From the NCBI GenBank assembly GCA_026987025.1, contig JALSNJ010000026.1, forward strand, positions 275,447 to 339,446: a stretch of DNA of 64,000 nt. The letters run 5' to 3'. Origin of the DNA: Candidatus Aminicenantota bacterium (GTDB lineage Bacteria; Acidobacteriota; Aminicenantia; S016-38). Below, piece after piece: positions 59,872 through 64,000 of the stretch; position 1 is the stretch's first letter, and each line of letters starts with the position of its first letter. The notes beneath the pieces were generated by a model. The model saw only the letters and a list, made by a program, of their open reading frames with translations, was not told the DNA's origin and ran no database searches. Both the position numbers and the translations under genes were made by a program.

Positions 59872-60817
59872 TCTCCTTTAAGGGAATGCATTCCGAGACA
59901 GATAGCCCAAGCTTGAGGCTTTTCCCCTGCCAGCTACCCCTTCTTTCCATTTCCTCTTCAATCTTACCAAGCACCTCCTGCTTGCGGAGGGCCCAGGGAG
60001 GGGCCACAAAAAGTTCCTTAGACCTTTCCCCGGAAATTCTCATTATCACTATATCCTCCCGGAGGTTCTCAAGGAAATCTACCGCCAAGGAAACGAACTC
60101 CTCCATGGAAAGCAGGGACAGCCCCCCCCGGGCATAAATCCTCTCCAGCTCGGTGTTCCTGAGCACATGAAGGGGATGGATCTTTACCCCCTTCACAGGA
60201 AGGGCTGATATGAGCCTGGCGGTCTCCCTTATCTCCTCCCTCCCTTCCCCGGGAATTCCCAGAATAACATGGGCCGCTATGCTTAGGCCCCTCCTTCTGG
60301 AAGCCCTTAAAACCGCATCCACAAAGTCCGCCAGGCCGTGATTCCTCCTCAGCCATTTCAAAGAAGAGAAATGGGAGCTCTCCAATCCTATTTCCACCCA
60401 AAGGGTTTTCTTGGATGCTATGCCCTCCAGGACATCCAGGATCTCCTCCGGCAAGCAATCGGGTCTGGTGCCAATGGAAATTTCCACCACATCCTCTATG
60501 TTCAGAACCTGCGAGAACCTCTCCCTTAAAACTTCTGGCCTCTGATAGGTGTTGGTAAAAGCCTGAAAATAAGCGATGAATTTCTTCGCGCCGTATCTTT
60601 TCCTTGCCCTCTCCATGCCGGCCCTCAGCTGTTCTCTTATGGAGGCAGGACGCAGGGTCAGGGGACCGGAGCCATAAACATCGCAGAAAATGCACCCTTT
60701 TTTAGAAAGCCTGCCGTCCCGGTTGGGACAATAAAACCCTCCCTGAAGGGCTACCCTGTGAACCCTGACCCCGTATTTTTCCTTCAAGTATCTGCTATAT
60801 CTTCTGTATCTCTCCAT
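59852..60817 (-). CDS. Radical SAM protein, YhcC/TIGR01212 family
   Basis: The 321-residue protein has C30, C42 and C45 (FYCPNRDGR, GCIFC), the long-spaced motif of this family, and EVLRERFSQVLNIEDVVEIS, GTRPDCLPEEIL and WVEIGLESSHFSSLKWLRRN. E. coli YhcC belongs here; recent annotations place the family near tRNA or peptide modification, but the reaction is not settled. It overlaps the end of the uracil glycosylase gene by 23 nt. Confidence 0.87.
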   Translation of the reverse strand: MERYRRYSRYLKEKYGVRVHRVALQGGFYCPNRDGRLSKKGCIFCDVYGSGPLTLRPASIREQLRAGMERARKRYGAKKFIAYFQAFTNTYQRPEVLRERFSQVLNIEDVVEISIGTRPDCLPEEILDVLEGIASKKTLWVEIGLESSHFSSLKWLRRNHGLADFVDAVLRASRRRGLSIAAHVILGIPGEGREEIRETARLISALPVKGVKIHPLHVLRNTELERIYARGGLSLLSMEEFVSLAVDFLENLREDIVIMRISGERSKELFVAPPWALRKQEVLGKIEEEMERRGSWQGKSLKLGLSVSECIPLKEIVRFEG

Positions 60818-61427
60818 GAACCACCCTCAATACGAGCTTCATGTCCTCCCAGACCAATTTTTTCAGCTCCTTGGGCTCTCCCCTTTGAAGAAGGAAGGAG
60901 GGGTGGTATGTAACCACCACCGGAATTTCCCCAAAATAGTGCACCCTTCCCCTCATGGAAGAAAGGGTGGCCCTTTGTCCGGTGAGGTTAACCGCCGCCA
61001 CCCTTCCCAGGGCCACCAGGACCTTGGGTTTTATCACCTCTATCTGCCGCTTTAAATAAGGAAAACAGGCCCTCTGCTCCTCCTCGGTGGGGGTGCGGTT
61101 CCCCGGAGGACGGCATTTTAAAACATTTCCTATGTAAACCTCGTCCCTAGAATACCCCATGGCCTTTATAATTCTGGATAGAAGTTCCCCTGCCCTTCCC
61201 ACAAAGGGCCTCCCGGTGGCATCCTCCTGAGCCCCGGGGGCCTCCCCCACGAAGAAAATCTCCGCTAAGGGATTTCCCTCCCCCAGCACATAATTCCTTC
61301 TGGTCCTGAAAAGGGGACACCTTCTACAGCGGGAGACCTCTTCCTCAATTTCCCTTAATATTTCCTCCCTTTTCAGGGTTGTAAAACCCTGGCTTATTTC
61401 TTTAAGGAAGCGGGCGTAGTTCTTCAG
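60795..61427 (-). CDS. udg: Uracil-DNA glycosylase, family 4 (Fe-S), CTG start
   Basis: Taken from the GTG at 61289 the protein would lack its first two cluster cysteines. The same frame is open upstream and gains C34 and C37 (VSRCRRCPLF). With C105 and C121 they reproduce the C-x2-C, then C-x15-C spacing of thermophilic family 4 enzymes. No ATG, GTG or TTG occurs in the extension. The first suitable codon is a CTG at 61427 overlapping the TGA of the hydrolase gene (CTGA). The 210-residue protein has GEAPGAQED and the TYHPSFLL motif. It removes uracil from DNA. Confidence 0.88.
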   Translation of the reverse strand: MKNYARFLKEISQGFTTLKREEILREIEEEVSRCRRCPLFRTRRNYVLGEGNPLAEIFFVGEAPGAQEDATGRPFVGRAGELLSRIIKAMGYSRDEVYIGNVLKCRPPGNRTPTEEEQRACFPYLKRQIEVIKPKVLVALGRVAAVNLTGQRATLSSMRGRVHYFGEIPVVVTYHPSFLLQRGEPKELKKLVWEDMKLVLRVVHGEIQKI

Positions 61428-62179
61428 CTCTTCTTTAAAAATTCTTCCACCCTCCTGAGCACCTTTTCTGAAACCAGAACCGATTTATGACCCTCCCCCT
61501 CAGGGAAAAAGGACTCTGCCTCCGGGCAAATCTCCCTTAGCCTTAAGGAATCCTCCACCGGCACGGTCTCATCCTCCTTCCCATGGATGATAAGGTGGGG
61601 AATTTTCCGTCGGCAAATGTAATTCTGAGGGGAAAACTCCTTCAAGGAAAAACCAACTTCTTCCTCTATTTTCTTCAAAACCTTCTTTCGGAGGGAAGCG
61701 GGGAGGACCCCCATCATCCTTTCCGTTATTTCCTCGGTGGAGGCGAAGGGGGCTAAGGCCACAACCCCTTTAACCTTTTCATAAGTATTGGCTGCGATCA
61801 GTGAAGAGGCGGCCCCCATGGAATGTCCCACCAGCCACACCTCCTCCCCAAGAAAATCCACCGCTGCCCCTATATCCTCCCAGAAAACCCTTATGCTTAC
61901 CGGCCAGTAAGGGCTGCTTTCGCCGTGATTGCTGACATCAAAGGCCAAAAGGAGGAAATGAGGTGCCAGAAGCCTCATCATGGGCAGGAAAACCTCCCGA
62001 TTGGCTCCCCAGCCATGCACCATAATCAGGGGCTCCTGTCCCTCTCCTAAGAGCCATCCTTTTAAAACCCTTTCCCCGCTTCTTATCTCCACATCTTCAT
62101 AAGAGAGCCCTTCCTGGGCCGGGGTAAAATAAGGGGGAATCCTGGCGTTTTTGAAAAAGTTTTCTATCAAGCCAAGCAT
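61424..62179 (-). CDS. Alpha/beta hydrolase
   Basis: The 251-residue protein has the nucleophile S120 in GHSMGAAS, an oxyanion stretch VHGWGANREVF, a probable acid D in IHGKEDETVP and H in GEGHKSVL. The signature FDVSNHGESS is common in BAAT/lysophospholipase-like hydrolases. The substrate is unknown. It starts directly after the B12-activation gene stop. Confidence 0.83.
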   Translation of the reverse strand: MLGLIENFFKNARIPPYFTPAQEGLSYEDVEIRSGERVLKGWLLGEGQEPLIMVHGWGANREVFLPMMRLLAPHFLLLAFDVSNHGESSPYWPVSIRVFWEDIGAAVDFLGEEVWLVGHSMGAASSLIAANTYEKVKGVVALAPFASTEEITERMMGVLPASLRKKVLKKIEEEVGFSLKEFSPQNYICRRKIPHLIIHGKEDETVPVEDSLRLREICPEAESFFPEGEGHKSVLVSEKVLRRVEEFLKKS

Positions 62180-62779
62180 TTATCCTCCTGCAGGAATTAT
62201 AGCAGTTATGGATTTGGAGGGTATAAGGGAAAACCTTTCGCTAACCTTTATTCCTATCCTGTCCATTTTTAGAAGCTCCTGGAACAAAAGGTTAACCTCA
62301 AGGGGAAGGTCTCCGTATCCCGGCGAAAACCTCCAGTTGAAGCGGAAGAGGTTGAAGTGCACCCCCTCCCTTTCAATGGCCCTGTTTAAGCTCTCCGCCA
62401 CAGCCTCCACGGCTTCAGAGCCATAGGCATCCAGGATAACAGCCTCCTCCAGGGAGACCCTTCGGAGCAAGGCATCAAATTCCTCCCCTATGGTGACCGC
62501 CATAAGATACAGGTGGGAAAAACCCCGGCAGTGCTGGGCTAACTTTCTGCTCCTCACAGTTTTCCCTTGAAATTTTACTTCCCGGGCGGTGACCTCCTCT
62601 ATGGGGAAAAGGCCGTAAAGTCCCATGGGCCTTACAGCCTCTCTTCCTTTTTTTATCGCTTCCTCCACCTTCCTTAGCATGTCCCTTGATATTTCAGTCC
62701 TTCCCTCCCTGTATCCCAGCAGTCCCCAGAAGGCCTTCTCGTTTATCCTGTACGGTATCTCCTTCACCAGCTTTATCAT
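62180..62779 (-). CDS. Stand-alone B12-dependent methionine synthase activation-domain protein
   Basis: The 199-residue protein matches the C-terminal reactivation domain of MetH: AHL-type helices (SHLYLMAVTIGEEFDALLRR), GSEAVEAVAESLNRAI, then RFSPGYGDLPL and the closing SFSLIPSKSITAII-like stretch. In MetH this domain binds SAM and remethylates oxidised cobalamin. As a separate chain it may support a split methionine synthase or another corrinoid enzyme. A TAAAAT lies 6 nt before the ATG. Confidence 0.82.
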   Translation of the reverse strand: MIKLVKEIPYRINEKAFWGLLGYREGRTEISRDMLRKVEEAIKKGREAVRPMGLYGLFPIEEVTAREVKFQGKTVRSRKLAQHCRGFSHLYLMAVTIGEEFDALLRRVSLEEAVILDAYGSEAVEAVAESLNRAIEREGVHFNLFRFNWRFSPGYGDLPLEVNLLFQELLKMDRIGIKVSERFSLIPSKSITAIIPAGG

Positions 62780-62781
62780 GA

Positions 62782-62787
62782 TATAAT
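62782..62787 (+). promoter_or_regulatory. -10 element of the tRNA-Thr gene
   Basis: TATAAT ends 10 nt before the first tRNA base. The same A/T-rich stretch holds the minus-strand TAAAAT (62786-62791) of the divergent gene. No clear -35. Confidence 0.4.
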
Positions 62788-62797
62788 TTTACCCCAA

Positions 62798-62870
62798 GCC
62801 GACGTAGCTCAGCTGGCAGAGCAGCTGATTCGTAATCAGCAGGTCAGGGGTTCGAATCCCCTCGTCGGCT
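62798..62870 (+). tRNA. tRNA-Thr (anticodon CGT)
   Basis: A 73-nt cloverleaf: acceptor GCCGACG pairs with CGTCGGC (62863-62869), discriminator U, D-arm with AGCTGGCAGAG, anticodon loop TTCGTAA closed by CTGA/TCAG-type stems, and T-arm GGTTCGAATCC. The CGT anticodon reads ACG. CCA is not encoded. The last 27 nt overlap the 3' end of the 3-methyladenine glycosylase gene on the other strand. Confidence 0.95.
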
Positions 62871-63425
62871 TACATAAGGGGAGTTTTTTATATATGCCCT
62901 GTAGGGCAGTTCCCTTCCGTGGTTTATTCCGATCCTGCCGGAAAACACTATCTCCTCCCCGGGCCTCAATGAACCTTCCAGAAGTTTCACAGGACCCCTA
63001 TTAAGGAGGGTTCCGTCCAAAGAAATTTCCATGCCCAGGGCCTGGGTTAATTTACCGGGCCCTGAACAAAGCTTTCTTAGATCAGCGGTCCTCCTTCTCC
63101 TTTTCATTTCCTCTATCCCCTGGGTGGGCTCCAGGGCCCTTATTAAAAGGGCCCCGGGTTCCCCCTCCCTGAGGAAGATAATGTTTAAAAGCAGATGCCC
63201 ATGAATACGGTAAAGGAACAAGCTTCCCCCTGGCCTGTAAAGGGCTTCCTTCTTTTTCCCCTTCTTTCCCTGATAAGCAAAGGAGCCCGGGTCCTCTTCC
63301 CCAAGATAGGCTTCTGCCTCCACTATCCTTCCCCCGCCTCCCCTGTAAATCAAGATTTTCCCCAGGATTTCAGGGAGGGCCTTTAAGGGAGGAAGAAGGA
63401 AAAACTTCTCCTCTACTTCCCTCAT
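62844..63425 (-). CDS. DNA-3-methyladenine glycosylase (AAG/MPG family)
   Basis: The 193-residue protein has the family stretches IVEAEAYLGEEDPGSFAYQG (35-54), LFLYRIHGHLLLNI, LCSGPGKLTQALGM and YRAYIKNSPYVSR at the end. It removes alkylated and deaminated purines. After YVSR, where most homologues stop, it continues RGDSNP into the antisense of the tRNA-Thr 3' half before a stop. The last residues are probably dispensable. Confidence 0.9.
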   Translation of the reverse strand: MREVEEKFFLLPPLKALPEILGKILIYRGGGGRIVEAEAYLGEEDPGSFAYQGKKGKKKEALYRPGGSLFLYRIHGHLLLNIIFLREGEPGALLIRALEPTQGIEEMKRRRRTADLRKLCSGPGKLTQALGMEISLDGTLLNRGPVKLLEGSLRPGEEIVFSGRIGINHGRELPYRAYIKNSPYVSRRGDSNP

Positions 63426-63434
63426 CCTTTGATT

Positions 63435-63463
63435 TTAACTGCTTTGAGAAATTGGAGTAAAAT
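63435..63463 (+). promoter_or_regulatory. Predicted promoter of the PP2C gene, leaderless
   Basis: TTAACT (63435-63440), 17-nt spacer, TAAAAT (63458-63463), then 7 nt to the ATG at 63471. Confidence 0.45.
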
Positions 63464-63470
63464 TTTAAGC

Positions 63471-64000
63471 ATGAAGCTCAGCTTTTTCGGGGAAACCCAC
63501 CGGGGAAAGGTTAGAAAGAAAAACGAAGATTGCTTTTTGGCCGAGGAGCTCTCCCCTGGGATTTACCTCTTTATCGTGGCCGACGGAATGGGAGGGCACA
63601 TGGCCGGGGAAGTGGCCAGCTCCTTAGCCTGCAGGGTGGTAAGGGAGGAGGTAGGCAAAAACCCCAAGGAAAAACCACTTCCACTGTTACTTTCGGCCTT
63701 TGAAAAAGCCAACGAAAGGGTATTCCAGGAAGGGAAAAAGGCATCCTCCACCATGGGAATGGGCACCACCCTCACCGTTTTATATTTGAAAGAAAATAAA
63801 GCCTTCATAGCCCATGTGGGGGACTCCAGGGTTTACATGCTCAAGAAAGGTAAATTTTTAAAATTAACCAAGGACCACTCCCTGGTGGAAAAACTCCTGA
63901 TGAACGGCAGCATCTCCCCGGAGGAGGCTAAAAACCACCCGAAGAGAAACATCCTTTACGAATCCGTGGGGGTCCTGGGGGAGGTCCATCCCCAGCTGGT
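63471..64000 (+). CDS. PP2C-family serine/threonine phosphatase (3' partial)
   Basis: About 176 codons are seen before the window ends. The protein starts MKLSFFGETHRGKVRKKNED, with the first metal Asp at the end of that motif. FIVADGMGGHMAGEVAS carries the DGMGG metal site and AHVGDSRVYML the next. KDHSLVEKLL follows, as in PrpC/Stp phosphatases that reverse Hanks-type kinases. No kinase gene is visible; it may lie just downstream. Confidence 0.9.
   Translation, partial: MKLSFFGETHRGKVRKKNEDCFLAEELSPGIYLFIVADGMGGHMAGEVASSLACRVVREEVGKNPKEKPLPLLLSAFEKANERVFQEGKKASSTMGMGTTLTVLYLKENKAFIAHVGDSRVYMLKKGKFLKLTKDHSLVEKLLMNGSISPEEAKNHPKRNILYESVGVLGEVHPQL

Noticed and set aside
61287..61289. GTG as the start of the uracil glycosylase.
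   Set aside because: It would remove two of four iron-sulfur cysteines that are encoded in frame upstream.

Overview
This window is a very compact bacterial chromosome segment. Nearly all of it is coding, most neighbours overlap by 1-30 bases, and no gap without a gene exceeds 300 bases. Arg is mostly AGG/AGA and Gly mostly GGA/GGG, as in many thermophiles. Gene content points to a Gram-negative, probably anaerobic and thermophilic heterotroph: a TonB-type B12 receptor, a ferredoxin-dependent 2-oxoacid oxidoreductase, no respiratory genes, several radical SAM proteins, endonuclease Q and a family-4 uracil glycosylase. The rpoN-hpf-ptsN-hprK-rapZ-manX-ptsH-ptsI order and the SBBP and Asp-box secreted proteins suggest an Acidobacteriota/Aminicenantota-like lineage. 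That assignment is an inference from style, not from a marker gene.

Layout. 1-5.9 kb: end of rpoN, then a complete regulatory phosphotransferase operon (two EIIA proteins, HPr, EI, HPr kinase, RapZ) with no sugar permease, and a cupin. 5.9-10.1 kb: citrate synthase, a LeuCD-type two-subunit aconitase-family enzyme and NADP-type isocitrate dehydrogenase. Together with the korDABC cluster at 37-39.7 kb they would make and use 2-oxoglutarate. 10.1-12.5 kb: a zinc-ribbon TPR protein, an acyl-CoA ligase and a small ubiquitin-like protein. 12.47-15.73 kb: a 3.2 kb segment bounded by a 27-bp direct repeat, carrying a secreted seven-bladed SBBP propeller protein and a small envelope protein. 15.7-20 kb (minus): an operon of KaiC-like ATPase, its HTH partner, UDP-glucose dehydrogenase and an RsmF-type rRNA methylase. 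20-28 kb: MFS transporter, glyQS, an orphan ParB, glycosyltransferases including a PssD/PssE (Alg14/Alg13) pair, and a bactofilin-like membrane protein.

28-36.4 kb: a DUF3857-type protein and FtsK (minus), then a cobalamin riboswitch driving btuB-btuD-btuF-btuC. 36.4-45.1 kb: OsmC, korDABC, a NUDIX hydrolase, ComEC, a HerA-like ATPase and endonuclease III. 45.2-48.9 kb: a LolA-like protein and a 1002-residue Asp-box/VPS10-like secreted protein, closed by a strong terminator. 49-54.6 kb (minus): two SPASM radical SAM proteins, EndoQ, Ndk and an RsbU/RsbW/STAS partner-switching module. 54.7-59.3 kb: gatB, split transketolase, ftsEX. 59.3-63.4 kb (minus): orphan LeuD-like subunit, YhcC-type radical SAM protein, uracil-DNA glycosylase, hydrolase, a stand-alone B12-reactivation-domain protein and a 3-methyladenine glycosylase, with tRNA-Thr(CGT) on the plus strand. 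The window ends inside a PP2C phosphatase.

The most unusual points are the repeat-bounded insertion next to rsmF, a recurring TATAAT-(6-10 nt)-ATG arrangement implying leaderless mRNAs, a CTG start that restores the iron-sulfur ligands of the uracil glycosylase, and the KaiC plus partner module. No CRISPR array, insertion sequence, phage gene, rRNA or origin was seen.
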